From contig NZ_AUHR01000003.1 in the NCBI RefSeq assembly GCF_000423285.1, forward strand, positions 1 through 64,000: 64,000 nt of DNA, given 5' to 3'. Positions 1 to 7,753 of the stretch are shown piece by piece (the first letter of the stretch is position 1; every line of letters starts with the position of its first letter). Both the position numbers and the translations under genes were made by a program. The DNA is from Laribacter hongkongensis DSM 14985. GTDB taxonomy: Bacteria; Pseudomonadota; Gammaproteobacteria; Burkholderiales; Aquaspirillaceae. The notes below the pieces were generated by a model. It was not told the DNA's origin and made no database searches. It saw only the letters and a list, made by a program, of their open reading frames with translations.

Positions 1-150
1 TTCCTCTGAGCAATCAAGGTGTTCAATCTTCGCCAGTACATGCTTGTGCAGCTTGCCAAACACTTCAGCCACCTTGAGAGAGGTGGTACGCGGCTCATTG
101 TTGATGATGGTGATGACGTCCTGCGGGACAAGAGAAAAAGAAGCAGCCAT
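1..150 (-). CDS. Rha-family phage regulatory protein, N-terminal part
   Basis: The 50 visible residues begin MAASFSLVPQDVITIINN and continue with a TTSLKVAEVFGKLHKHVLAKI segment, which matches the N-terminal pattern of the phage regulatory protein Rha (a short DNA-binding-like domain found in antirepressors such as those of lambdoid and P22-like phages). The gene runs off the left edge of the window, so its length and C-terminal domain cannot be judged. The ATG at 148-150 is preceded by a strong AGGAGG Shine-Dalgarno 6 nt upstream. Its leader contains matched hairpin loops (see the C4-like RNA) and an overlapping small frame, the arrangement seen for phage P1 ant/icd. Family assignment is by recalled sequence pattern; role as antirepressor is inference. 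Confidence 0.75.
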   Translation of the reverse strand, partial: MAASFSLVPQDVITIINNEPRTTSLKVAEVFGKLHKHVLAKIEHLDCSEE

Positions 151-295
151 GATGGCCTCCTGTGTACGGATTTTGTTTTCCGCTTCCCGTCGCCAAACGG
201 GTGGAGCGGAGCCGTGCAGGTTGGCGAACCGGACACAGGGCCGGCAGGTGCTCGCGCACCTCCCGCACGGCCCGCCCCATTGAGGACGCAGCCAT
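95..295 (-). CDS. Small Icd/Ash-like phage ORF overlapping rha
   Basis: A 66-codon frame starts at ATG 293-295, just after the leader terminator-like hairpin, and overlaps the start of the Rha gene in another frame. The product is Arg-rich (it contains GRAVREVREHLPALCPVR and PARLRSTRLATGSGKQ) and resembles the short 'host cell division inhibitor Icd-like' or Ash-type frames annotated ahead of many prophage antirepressors; in phage P1 icd likewise overlaps ant. No clear Shine-Dalgarno is seen. The same frame stays open upstream to about 565. It may be a coding shadow of a structured leader rather than a real protein, so confidence is low. Confidence 0.35.
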   Translation of the reverse strand: MAASSMGRAVREVREHLPALCPVRQPARLRSTRLATGSGKQNPYTGGHHGCFFFSCPAGRHHHHQQ

Positions 296-304
296 GCTGC
301 AGAC

Positions 305-397
305 ACAAAAAAACCGCTCTCGCGGCGGTGTGTCCGCCTGTGAATCCGGGTCGCCAAACCCGGCCGCGCTATTGAACGCGACGGGGCAAAGATAGCC
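305..397 (-). ncRNA. C4-like antisense leader RNA
   Basis: On the minus strand a hairpin with stem CCGGGT/ACCCGG and loop TTGGCG (346-363) is followed by a GC hairpin and seven U residues (313-329, U tract 307-313), which looks like a terminator. A second hairpin with the same TTGGCG loop lies at 186-201, close to the rha start, and a segment at 219-239 is nearly complementary to 337-360 over about 20 nt. This layout (structured leader RNA, terminator, complementary target near the start of an antirepressor gene) is that of the P1/P7 C4 antisense RNA. Ends are approximate and identity with the C4 family is not proven. Confidence 0.45.
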
Positions 398-551
398 CGG
401 AGCAGGGCAAACGTCAATTTCGAGGGGTGTGTAAGTGATGCCGTGACGCTGGATCAGGCATGGCATGGCTGTGCTGCTGCAGTCTATGTTGCAACAGAGG
501 CGGTGGCTGTCATGAAATTGCGGAGCAAGCGCGATTTTGCGGAGCAAATGA

Positions 552-580
552 AACGGGGCTTCCATTGCTGGAAGCCCCGT
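552..580 (-). terminator. Intrinsic terminator of tRNA-Thr
   Basis: A perfect GC-rich stem (CGGGGCTTCCA paired with TGGAAGCCCCG, loop of 4) begins 7 nt past the tRNA CCA end and is followed on the minus strand by TTTCATTT. Confidence 0.8.
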
Positions 581-586
581 GCATAC

Positions 587-662
<76 letters not shown>

Positions 663-825
663 GATGAGTTGGAAATTATCACTCAAAAAACTCGTGGCGA
701 CAAATCATTTTTCGAATTTTGCCAAGAGTGCCAGAGGTAAGGGCTGGTATTTCAAGTGAATTCGTGAGAATGCATATGAATTGATGGCTGGATTGATTTC
801 ATGTACGTGTCCGAAGCATCTTGGA

Positions 826-858
826 ATGAAAAAGGCTGACGGTCACGTCAGCCTTTTT
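826..858 (-). terminator. Terminator of the TrpXYZ-like ABC operon
   Basis: An 11-bp stem AAAAGGCTGAC / GTCAGCCTTTT (830-840 and 847-857) with a 6-nt loop lies 20 nt past the last gene of the minus operon. A- and T-runs on both sides would let it work in both directions. Confidence 0.8.
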
Positions 859-877
859 ATCGGTAAATGCAGACGGC

Positions 878-1672
878 TCATCCTAGAAGCAAGGCATCGT
901 CAGCAATTTTTTCACCCCGTGTCCGCTCGAACATGGCAAGGAGATCCGGTACGTCCATGCGTTGGCGCTCGTCACCTGAAACATCCAGCACGATCCGCCC
1001 TTGATGCAGCATGATGGTGCGTTCGCCGTGATCCAGGGCCTGGCGCATGGAGTGGGTCACCATCAGGGTGGTGAGTCCGTTTGCATTGACGATCTGGTCA
1101 GTCAGCTCCAGCACGAATGCTGCTGTCTTGGGATCCAGTGCTGCCGTGTGTTCGTCCAGCAGCAGTAACCGGGACGGGCGGAGCGAGGCCATCAGCAGGC
1201 TGACAGCCTGGCGTTGTCCTCCGGACAGCAGGCCCATGCGGTCGGTCAGGCGGTTTTCCAGACCCAGTTTCAGGATCGACAGCTTTTCACGGAAAATCTC
1301 GCGCAGGCCTGACGTAACCGCCGGGCGCAAATGCCGGCGTTCACCCCGCTGCCAGGCAAGGGCAAGGTTCTCCTCGATGCTGAGCCCTTCGCAGGTACCG
1401 GCCATCGGGTCCTGGAATACACGGGCCACCATGCCCGCACGTTGCCAGGCGCTCAGCCTGGTGACGTCTTTTCCATCGATGTGAATACTGCCGGTATCGA
1501 CGATCAGGTCACCGGACAAGGCGTTCAGGAAAGTGGATTTCCCGGCGCCGTTACTGCCGATCACCGTCACGAACTGGCCGTTGGGAATGTGCAGGTCAAT
1601 GCCGCGCAGGGCCGGGTTTTCGATCGGAGTACCTGGATTGAAAGTCTTGGTCAGACCCCGGGCCTTCATCAT
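878..1672 (-). CDS. ABC transporter ATP-binding protein (TrpZ-like)
   Basis: ATPase subunit of a three-gene importer, 264 residues. Visible motifs are Walker A GSNGAGKST, signature LSGGQRQA, Walker B LLLLDEHTAALDP and the H-loop VTHSM. The LDEHTAALDP form is, as I recall, typical of the ATPases that accompany PF04392 binding proteins (annotated as putative tryptophan/tyrosine or generic ABC.X4 systems). I chose the ATG at 1670-1672 because it overlaps the permease stop codon by 4 nt (ATGA), a normal translational-coupling junction; the open frame continues upstream to 1855 but lies inside the permease gene. Cytoplasmic, bound to the permease of 1669-2562. Substrate is not determined by the sequence. 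Confidence 0.9.
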   Translation of the reverse strand: MMKARGLTKTFNPGTPIENPALRGIDLHIPNGQFVTVIGSNGAGKSTFLNALSGDLIVDTGSIHIDGKDVTRLSAWQRAGMVARVFQDPMAGTCEGLSIEENLALAWQRGERRHLRPAVTSGLREIFREKLSILKLGLENRLTDRMGLLSGGQRQAVSLLMASLRPSRLLLLDEHTAALDPKTAAFVLELTDQIVNANGLTTLMVTHSMRQALDHGERTIMLHQGRIVLDVSGDERQRMDVPDLLAMFERTRGEKIADDALLLG

Positions 1673-2562
1673 GATGCGGCTCCTTTGCGGGCTTTGAAAC
1701 GTGCCTTGATCATCGGCAGCACCAAGGCGAAGCCGACCAGCAGCGCCGTAATCAGGTTCAGGTCCTGTGCGGCGAGAAAATCGGCCGACAAGGCCAGTGC
1801 GATCAGGAAACGGTAGAGCAGGGCACCGAATACGGTTGCCAGCGTAATGACCCACAGCGACCGGCTCGGCAAAAGCGTCTCGCCAATGATCACGGCAGCC
1901 AGGCCGATCACGATGGTTCCGATCCCCATGGAGATGTCGGCACCGCCCTGGGTCTGTACGTACAGGGCGCCACCAAGGGCAATCAGGGCATTGGACAGGG
2001 CCAGCCCGCTCAGGACAGCACGATTAGTGCTGACCCCTTGTGCACGTGCCATGCGCGGATTGGCGCCGGTGGCCCGCATGGCCAGTCCTGACTGGGAGGC
2101 AAAATAGGCGTCAAGCGCCAGTTTGGCTGCCACCACGATGGCGGCCAGTACGCCTGGCTGGATCCACATGGCGGCATCACTGGCCGGATCCATGAAAGGC
2201 TCGAATACCGTCGGTTCGCCCAGAAGAGGCACATTGGGTGCGCCCATGATGCGCAGGTTGATCGAGTACAGTGCCACCATCACCAGAATGCTGGCCAGAA
2301 GTTGCAGGATGTTCAGCCGCACGTTCAGCCAGGCCGTGACCCAACCGGCGGCAGCACCTGCCAGCATGGCTGCGATACAGGCAATCCAGGGATCGGTTCC
2401 GCCAACGATCAGTGTGGCCGCCACGGCACCACCCAGAGGAAAGCTGCCGTCTGCCGTCAGGTCGGGAAAATTCAGGATGCGGAAGGAAATCAGGACGCCC
2501 AAAGCAACCAGTGCAAAGATCAGGCCGATTTCCAGCGCCCCCAGGAGTGAAATCAGGGACAT
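1669..2562 (-). CDS. ABC transporter permease (TrpY-like, BPD_transp_2 type)
   Basis: A 297-residue inner-membrane protein with about eight hydrophobic segments and the FPDLTADGSFPLGGAVAA segment near residue 35. It is of the branched-chain amino acid permease superfamily, matching permeases paired with PF04392 substrate-binding proteins. It sits between the binding protein (73 nt upstream) and the ATPase (4-nt overlap), so the three form one minus-strand operon. The N-terminus MSLISLLGALEIGLIFALVAL is a normal first transmembrane helix. A single permease gene implies a homodimer. Substrate unknown: amino acids are the usual database label, but this is family-level guesswork. Confidence 0.88.
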   Translation of the reverse strand: MSLISLLGALEIGLIFALVALGVLISFRILNFPDLTADGSFPLGGAVAATLIVGGTDPWIACIAAMLAGAAAGWVTAWLNVRLNILQLLASILVMVALYSINLRIMGAPNVPLLGEPTVFEPFMDPASDAAMWIQPGVLAAIVVAAKLALDAYFASQSGLAMRATGANPRMARAQGVSTNRAVLSGLALSNALIALGGALYVQTQGGADISMGIGTIVIGLAAVIIGETLLPSRSLWVITLATVFGALLYRFLIALALSADFLAAQDLNLITALLVGFALVLPMIKARFKARKGAAS

Positions 2563-2592
2563 GTGAAACTACGCGTGAGGTGGGAGACGGAC

Positions 2593-2618
2593 GGGCAGGC
2601 GCATGAAACGCCCTGCCC
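2593..2618 (-). promoter_or_regulatory. Intercistronic hairpin
   Basis: A near-perfect stem GGGCAGGCG / CGCCCTGCCC (one bulged base) sits between the binding-protein stop and the permease start and has no U tract. Such structures commonly protect the upstream message and give more binding protein than permease; here that role is inferred. Confidence 0.5.
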
Positions 2619-2635
2619 GCCGGGTAGGACAAGAA

Positions 2636-3607
2636 TTACTTCAGGACCGTTTTGGCTTCCTGCTTGAGTGCATCGCTCAGCGGAGCACCCTGCTTCTGGG
2701 CTGAGGTCTGGTTCACGACCAGTGACAGCTTTTCACCCAGCTGCGGTGCAATGCTGTTGGTTTTTTCGCCCTTGAGGATGCGTACGACGATCTTGCCGGT
2801 CTGGCGGCCCATGTCGTAATAGCTCTGTCCCAGGGCTGCAATGGCGCCGCGCTCGACCGAATCGGTGTCCGAAGCGATCAGCGGGATACGGCTGACGTTG
2901 GCAACATTGGCCAGCGACTCATAGGTCGACACCACGTTGTTGTCAGTCGAGGTATACAGCGCATCCACCTTGCCGACGAGGCTCTTGGCGGCCGGGCCCA
3001 CATCAACCGTACGCGGAGCCGGTGCTTCGACCAGCGTCATGCCTCGACGGCCCAGCTCGGCCTTGAGTTCCTTGGCAACCATCACCGAGTTGACTTCGCC
3101 CGGGCTGTAGACCATGCCGACCTTCTTGACGCCCGGCTTGACCTTCAGGATCAGGTCCACCTGCGGCGGAATCGCCAGCTTGTCGGACACACCGGTCACG
3201 TTGCCGTTGCCGGCATTCCAGCTCTTGACCAGCTTGGCTGCCACCGGATCTGTCACCGCAGCAAATACCACGGGAGTGGTGCCACGGCTGGCTGCAACCG
3301 CAGCCTGGGCGCTGGGTGTGGCGATGGCCACAATGGCATCAACCTTGTCGCCGACAAACTTGCGGGCAATCTGGCCGGCCGTGGCGGTATTGCCCTGGGC
3401 GCTCTGGAACTGGTACTTCAGGTTCTTGCCGGGGACGAAACCCTGGGCCTTGAGTTCGTCTTCCACGCCTTTGCGCACGTCATCAAGTGCCGGGTGGTCA
3501 ACAATCGCCGTTACCCCGACGGATTTGACATCGTTGGCGTAACTAAGCGGAGCGAAAGCGGCCATCAGGCCGCAGGCGATAAGACTCAGAGCATTGCGTC
3601 GTTTCAT
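2636..3607 (-). CDS. ABC transporter substrate-binding protein (PF04392 type)
   Basis: A 323-residue periplasmic protein starting MKRRNALSLIACGLMAAF with a Sec signal peptide likely cut after the SYA (residues 22-24). The mature part begins VKSVGVTAIVDHPALDDVRKG and contains IVAIATPSAQAA and SDTDSVERGAIAALGQSYYDMG, which are typical of the ABC substrate-binding family PF04392 (TrpX-like). The start at 3607 puts a signal peptide at the N-terminus and has GGAA upstream; the frame is open a further 13 codons. First gene of the importer operon, preceded by a possible promoter. The ligand cannot be named from sequence; tryptophan, tyrosine and other small molecules have been assigned to relatives. 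Confidence 0.88.
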   Translation of the reverse strand: MKRRNALSLIACGLMAAFAPLSYANDVKSVGVTAIVDHPALDDVRKGVEDELKAQGFVPGKNLKYQFQSAQGNTATAGQIARKFVGDKVDAIVAIATPSAQAAVAASRGTTPVVFAAVTDPVAAKLVKSWNAGNGNVTGVSDKLAIPPQVDLILKVKPGVKKVGMVYSPGEVNSVMVAKELKAELGRRGMTLVEAPAPRTVDVGPAAKSLVGKVDALYTSTDNNVVSTYESLANVANVSRIPLIASDTDSVERGAIAALGQSYYDMGRQTGKIVVRILKGEKTNSIAPQLGEKLSLVVNQTSAQKQGAPLSDALKQEAKTVLK

Positions 3608-3678
3608 AGCTGCCGTTCCAGAGATGTTTGTTGCTGAAATGTGCAAATAGACCGGATTTCATCTGGTTTAAGGTGATG

Positions 3679-3708
3679 TTATTGCAACAGGGTAAATCTT
3701 TTTGACAA
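3679..3708 (-). promoter_or_regulatory. Candidate promoter for the TrpXYZ-like operon
   Basis: Minus-strand TTGTCA (3703-3708), an 18-nt spacer and CAATAA (3679-3684), 70 nt upstream of the binding-protein start. The -35 is good, the -10 weak. Confidence 0.35.
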
Positions 3709-3883
3709 TCGATGGGTAAAAAATGTCCTGAAACTGGTCTTTTGTATTTTTCGATGCCTTTATCCTGATTGACGGGCCGAATTTGCAGCACAAATCGTTG
3801 CTGGAGTAATGGTTTCTACCAAATTGACCACCCTGCGATGCCTCGTTGCCTTTCTGCCAATAGAAGCAAAGGCCGGAATGGCA

Positions 3884-3921
3884 TTCGGCCCGTACGAAGC
3901 GCGTGCTCCGTACGGGCCGAA
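3884..3921 (-). terminator. 13-bp perfect hairpin after the band-7 gene
   Basis: TTCGGCCCGTACG and its exact complement flank a 12-nt loop, 25 nt past the stop of the band-7 gene. There is no U tract on either strand, so it may act as a 3' stabilising hairpin or a Rho-type end rather than a classical intrinsic terminator. Confidence 0.5.
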
Positions 3922-3946
3922 CATCCCGGGGCCGGGGTTGAAGGCG

Positions 3947-4930
3947 TCAGTCTGCCGGCGGGCAACGACCGGGCCCGGCGGTGCTGTCTCCGCCTTGCTG
4001 GCGGATGACCGACATGGCGGTGGCGACCAGGCCGGCGACGTCACCGGCATTGGCCGGCAGGATCAGGGTATTGCCCTTGCGGGCCAGTTGGGCGAAGGCA
4101 TCGACGTACTGCTCGGCTACCTTGAGATTGACGGCCTCGATGCCTCCGGGCGTCTGTACCGCACCGGCTACGCGGGCGATGGCATCGGCCGTGGCATCTG
4201 CCACCAGCCGGATGGCTTCGGATTCGCCCTGGGCTGTGTTGATGCGGGCCTGTCGTTCGCCGGAGGACTGGTTGATGAGCGCCTGCATTTCACCTTCGGA
4301 TTTCTTGATGGCAGCCTCACGCTCACCGGTGGCGATGTTGATCTGCTCCATCTTGCGGCCTTCGCTGGAAGCGATCAGGGCGCGCTTTTCCCGCTCGGCA
4401 GTGATTTGCTGCTGCATGGCATGCAGGATTTCCGTCGGGGGAACCAGGTCCTTGATTTCGTAGCGCAATACCTTGACACCCCAGGTCTGGGCTGCTTCGT
4501 CCAGTGCCGCCACGACGGCCCGGTTGATGTCGTCGCGCTCTTCGAAAGTCTTGTCCAGTTCCATCTTGCCGATCAGCGAGCGCAGGGTGGTCTGGGCCAG
4601 CTGGGAAATTGCCAGCACATAATCACTGGTGCCATAGCTGGCACGTTTGGCATCGGTCACGAGGAAATACAGGATGCCGTCGACCTTGAGCTGGGTATTG
4701 TCCTTGGTGATGCAGATCTGGCTTGGCACGTCGAGCGGGATTTCCTTGAGACTGTGGCGATAGGCTACGCGGTCAATGAACGGAATGATGACGTTCAGGC
4801 CCGGAGACAGGACGCTGTGAAAACGTCCCAGTCGTTCGACGACAAAGGCACTTTGCTGCGGTACCACGCGCAAGGCGCGGGCAACGACAATAAAGGCAAG
4901 GATCAGCAGGACAGCAGCGGTAGACAGCAT
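3947..4930 (-). CDS. SPFH/band-7 membrane protein (QmcA/stomatin-like)
   Basis: A 327-residue protein with one N-terminal transmembrane helix (MLSTAAVLLILAFIVVARAL), then a band-7 domain with VVPQQSAFVVERLGRFHSVL and IPFIDRVAYRHSLKE, then a long charged coiled-coil with repeated alanine, glutamate and arginine (about residues 180-260) as in the flotillin/stomatin superfamily. E. coli QmcA (YbbK) has the same order and similar length. Members form large inner-membrane oligomers linked to membrane microdomains and protease control. It follows the NfeD-like gene by 5 nt, and band-7/NfeD pairing is a classic conserved arrangement. I set the start at the ATG 4928-4930, where the transmembrane helix begins; the open frame upstream is within nfeD. 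Confidence 0.9.
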   Translation of the reverse strand: MLSTAAVLLILAFIVVARALRVVPQQSAFVVERLGRFHSVLSPGLNVIIPFIDRVAYRHSLKEIPLDVPSQICITKDNTQLKVDGILYFLVTDAKRASYGTSDYVLAISQLAQTTLRSLIGKMELDKTFEERDDINRAVVAALDEAAQTWGVKVLRYEIKDLVPPTEILHAMQQQITAEREKRALIASSEGRKMEQINIATGEREAAIKKSEGEMQALINQSSGERQARINTAQGESEAIRLVADATADAIARVAGAVQTPGGIEAVNLKVAEQYVDAFAQLARKGNTLILPANAGDVAGLVATAMSVIRQQGGDSTAGPGRCPPAD

Positions 4931-4935
4931 GGGGG

Positions 4936-5358
4936 TCACTCCTCGACAGCACGGATGATCAGGGTATTGCCGTCCAGCCTGACTATCTCGAAATGACAGT
5001 CTGTTGCCGGACGGATTCTGGAGGAGAGCCGTGCATCCCATTCCGTGCCGCGATAGCGTACACGGGCGTGACGAGCATCCTGCCAGTAAAGTATTTCGAC
5101 AGTGGCGCCTGCGTCGGCATCCAGCGGGGCCGGTGCTGAGGACAGCAGTTGCCGGCGACGGCGCAGCAGGAACAGCCAGCCGGCCAGCGTGATGGCGGCG
5201 GCACTGATGAAGTGCCATTCCGGCGCAAGACCCAGCCCGGCTGTGGCGGCAGCCGCCAGAAGCCCGATGGCCAGGACCAGAAGGTAAAAGGTTCCGCTGA
5301 ACAGCTCGGCCACGAGGGCCAGCAATGCCAGAATCAGCCAGAGATAGGCATGGGACAT
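4936..5358 (-). CDS. NfeD-like membrane protein (YbbJ type)
   Basis: A 140-residue short NfeD protein: two or three N-terminal hydrophobic helices (YLWLILALLALVAELFSG, FYLLVLAIGLLAAAATAG and a third ending GWLFLL), a basic RRRRQ turn, then a C-terminal OB-fold domain with GATVEILYWQDARHARVRYRG and the terminal VRLDGNTLIIRAVEE typical of NfeD1b. Start chosen at 5358 (MSHAYLW), preceded by GGAAAG at proper spacing. It forms an operon with the band-7 protein downstream. NfeD proteins are thought to anchor or modulate their band-7 partner; no enzymatic activity is expected for this short form, which lacks the ClpP-like protease domain. Confidence 0.88.
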   Translation of the reverse strand: MSHAYLWLILALLALVAELFSGTFYLLVLAIGLLAAAATAGLGLAPEWHFISAAAITLAGWLFLLRRRRQLLSSAPAPLDADAGATVEILYWQDARHARVRYRGTEWDARLSSRIRPATDCHFEIVRLDGNTLIIRAVEE

Positions 5359-5549
5359 GGCCGCTTTCCAATAGTCAGGCGCAACAGCACGCTGCATGAT
5401 GGTACTGGCTGGGCCGGAAATCACAAAGGAACGTGCCCGCTGGTCGGAGCAGGTCTTGCCTTTGGTCAAACAGGGCAGGATCACCGCTTGGCTGCTGAAG
5501 CCATTTCAAGAAATGCTGCTTTTTTCGAGTCAAAGGATTTGACCATAAA

Positions 5550-6602
5550 ATGTTGACTGTCTATTCCGATACTCATCACGAGCAGGCCGGCAAGGCGGAA
5601 TTGATCAATGGCACCCTGATGCCGTGTTTTGAAAATCCTTCGCGGGCCGACATGGTGCGGGAGGCTGTGGATGCCGCAGGCTTTTCCCGCATCGGGCCAA
5701 CCGACCATGGCAAGGAGCCGATCCTGGCCGTGCACCGCGAGAACTATGTCCGGTTCCTGGAAACCTTCTGGGAGCGCTGGAGTCGCCCAAGCCGCCGTTC
5801 GGCCACCGGTCGGGATTACGATGCCTTGCCGCTGATCTGGCCGACCCGCTGCTTCCGGCAGGTCGAACCGGAGGACATTGACGGGCAGCTCGGTTATTTC
5901 AGCATGGATGCCGGCACTCCGGTCACCAAGGGCACATGGACGGCCATCTATGGGTCGGCACAAACGGCCCTGACGGGAGCTGACCGGTTGCTGGCCGGTG
6001 AAAAGGGCGTGTTTGCCCTGTGCCGTCCGCCGGGACATCATGCCGCTGCGGATGTGTTTGGCGGCTACTGCTTCTTCAACAATGCGGCCATTGCTGCCCA
6101 GCACTTGCGTGACAAGGGGTGCAGCCGGGTCGCGGTTCTGGATGTCGACTATCACCACGGCAACGGTACCCAGAGCATTTTTTATGACCGTGCCGACGTG
6201 CTGTTTGCGTCCATTCATGGCGACCCGCGGACAGAGTTTCCGTTTTACCTCGGGTTTGCCGATGAAAGAGGAGAGGGCGCCGGGTTGGGTTTCAACCATA
6301 ATTTTCCGCTGCCGGCCGGGAGCGATGTGCCTGCGTGGATGGGCGCACTGGCCGACGCATGCCGGGTGATCTCGGCATTCCGGCCTGATGCGCTGGTGGT
6401 GTCGCTCGGGCTTGATACATATCAGGGCGATCCGATTTCCACCTTCAAGCTGGATACCCCTGAGTTTGTGCGCATGGGCGAGCAACTGGGGCGGCTGGGG
6501 GTGCCAACCCTGTTCTGCCTGGAGGGCGGTTATGCCGTCGGGCCGATCGGCGCCAATGCGGTGGCGGTACTGTCCGGATATGACGGCACCGCGCACGGTT
6601 AG
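5550..6602 (+). CDS. Histone deacetylase-family amidohydrolase (acetylpolyamine deacetylase-like)
   Basis: A 350-residue zinc hydrolase of the arginase/deacetylase fold. Visible catalytic parts are PPGHHAA (tandem His near residues 163-164), the metal-binding [17 protein letters not shown] segment and the distal [11 protein letters not shown] aspartate; the end has [10 protein letters not shown]. The N-terminus [18 protein letters not shown] and the length match bacterial acetylpolyamine amidohydrolases (AphA) rather than the AcuC type, so the likely reaction is removal of acetyl from N-acetylputrescine, -cadaverine or -spermidine in the cytoplasm. Transcribed alone, divergent from nfeD; its stop overlaps the stop of the facing GlsB-like gene by 4 bp. 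Substrate assignment is family-based. Confidence 0.85.
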   Translation: MLTVYSDTHHEQAGKAELINGTLMPCFENPSRADMVREAVDAAGFSRIGPTDHGKEPILAVHRENYVRFLETFWERWSRPSRRSATGRDYDALPLIWPTRCFRQVEPEDIDGQLGYFSMDAGTPVTKGTWTAIYGSAQTALTGADRLLAGEKGVFALCRPPGHHAAADVFGGYCFFNNAAIAAQHLRDKGCSRVAVLDVDYHHGNGTQSIFYDRADVLFASIHGDPRTEFPFYLGFADERGEGAGLGFNHNFPLPAGSDVPAWMGALADACRVISAFRPDALVVSLGLDTYQGDPISTFKLDTPEFVRMGEQLGRLGVPTLFCLEGGYAVGPIGANAVAVLSGYDGTAHG

Positions 6603-6865
6603 CGGTAAAAGCCGACCAGCTTGAGCAGGTAGATCAGGATGATGGCGCCCAGCACGCCGAAAATCAGCCCGGACAGTGAAAACCGGCCTGCGGCAAAGGC
6701 GCTGCCAATGCCCAGCAGGTCGGCAAAAATCCACTTGCCCAGTGCCGAACCCACAATGCCGACCAGTATGTTGGCGATGGTGCCCTGCTGGGCATCGGTT
6801 TTCATGATCAGGCTGGCGATCCAGCCGATCAGGGCGCCTACGATCAGGGTGATGATCCAGCCCAT
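6599..6865 (-). CDS. GlsB/YeaQ/YmgE-family stress membrane protein
   Basis: An 88-residue, very hydrophobic protein with three transmembrane helices and the glycine-rich pattern [18 protein letters not shown] ... [20 protein letters not shown] ... [16 protein letters not shown] typical of the Transgly_assoc (GlsB/YeaQ/YmgE) family. Function in the family is vague: expression in stationary phase or envelope stress. Start at 6865 is set by AGGAG 7 nt upstream. It converges with the HDAC-like gene, sharing the tetranucleotide TTAG as opposing stop codons, so the two transcripts must overlap at their 3' ends. Confidence 0.9.
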   Translation of the reverse strand: MGWIITLIVGALIGWIASLIMKTDAQQGTIANILVGIVGSALGKWIFADLLGIGSAFAAGRFSLSGLIFGVLGAIILIYLLKLVGFYR

Positions 6866-6970
6866 GGCATGCTCCTCCGGTGTGATGCTGGTGTGTAATG
6901 CGAGTCTAGTGCCTGCTGCCGGAGATTGCTGATCGTATGGTGGCGGGTGGTACAGGGATGGAGTCAGGTG

Positions 6971-7021
6971 GTACAAGCAACAAGGCCGGCGGAGATTTCT
7001 TGCCGGCCTTGTTGCTTGTAC
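6971..7021. terminator. 20-bp perfect inverted repeat (3' hairpin)
   Basis: GTACAAGCAACAAGGCCGGC and its exact complement flank the 11-nt loop ggagatttctt. It begins 13 nt past the stop of the small gene at 7034-7246 and ends about 105 nt upstream of the GlsB-like start. There is no long U tract, yet the length and perfection of the stem are unusual; a 3' end structure for the small gene is the simplest reading. Confidence 0.55.
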
Positions 7022-7033
7022 TGGCTGGCCGGG

Positions 7034-7246
7034 TCAGATCACGTTTTCCCAGATGATCCTGCAACCGGGGAACTGGAACGGTCGGACAGGTTCGCTGCTG
7101 TCACAGAACCTGACGCGCAGGATCGGCTCGTCAGCTTGCAGGTCGATGTCGAGAATCCGGCATCCGCTGCTGGCTAGCAGGGTGGCGGCCATGGCGGTCA
7201 ATTTGCTGGCCTCGATAAAGGGCACAGCGCAACTTTCTATAGGCAT
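7034..7246 (-). CDS. Small hypothetical protein (70 aa)
   Basis: A 70-residue frame starting MPIESCAVPFIEASKLTAMA with an AAGAGG Shine-Dalgarno 7 nt upstream of the ATG at 7244-7246. The product has a mixed helix-strand pattern (helix around residues 10-27, then a LDIDLQADEPILRVRF strand-like stretch) with three cysteines and no signal or membrane segment. Codon usage is similar to its neighbours, unlike the AT-rich DNA directly upstream. I do not recognise the family. Its 3' side has the 20-bp perfect hairpin and its 5' side an AT-rich gap, so it is probably monocistronic. Confidence 0.6.
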   Translation of the reverse strand: MPIESCAVPFIEASKLTAMAATLLASSGCRILDIDLQADEPILRVRFCDSSEPVRPFQFPGCRIIWENVI

Positions 7247-7753
7247 ATGGGACCTCTTTGAACTTCCTTGATTCAATAACCTAATATCTGCCAAAAGATG
7301 ACAAAAAAATAGTATTGTCTGGCAAAAAAAATGATTTTTGCACAATATTATTTCTTTGGACAACAATTTTTACCTGGTTGGTTGTTATGACAATGTCTGC
7401 GCAGACAGTATTGGGCTCCGTGAATTACGGAAAAATCCATGACTTGTCGCTGGGGAAGTGACGCAAATCAAACCATAAGAATTAATAATGATAAATGCAT
7501 TATTAAAGTTTGATTATTATTTCAAATAAATAAATTTCCGACCTTTTTTATTGCTGCCTCGCCATCCGCAAGCCAACAGTTAATGACAAGTATATTTACT
7601 TTGTTTCAATCGGAAACAATTTCCAAGGTTCCATTAACTGTTTTGCTTTCATAATCGCGCCGGCGCGGATGTTTGAAAAACTCGTTGCATCCGCTGAACC
7701 GGCGCTGGCAGAGGTCTCGTCGGCAGTCTGTATTGCTTTTGACGGAGAACCTG
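7247..7753. other. AT-rich intergenic region upstream of eptA-like gene
   Basis: About 500 bp without a convincing gene between divergent transcription units. From 7260 to 7620 the DNA is strikingly AT-rich (runs such as aaaaaaaatgattttt and aataatgataaatgcattatt) in an otherwise GC-rich chromosome, and contains a small palindrome-like aataatg/cattatt (7484-7504). It must hold the promoters for the small gene (minus) and the phosphoethanolamine transferase (plus); several TATAAT-like words occur, so no single promoter can be chosen. Confidence 0.5.
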
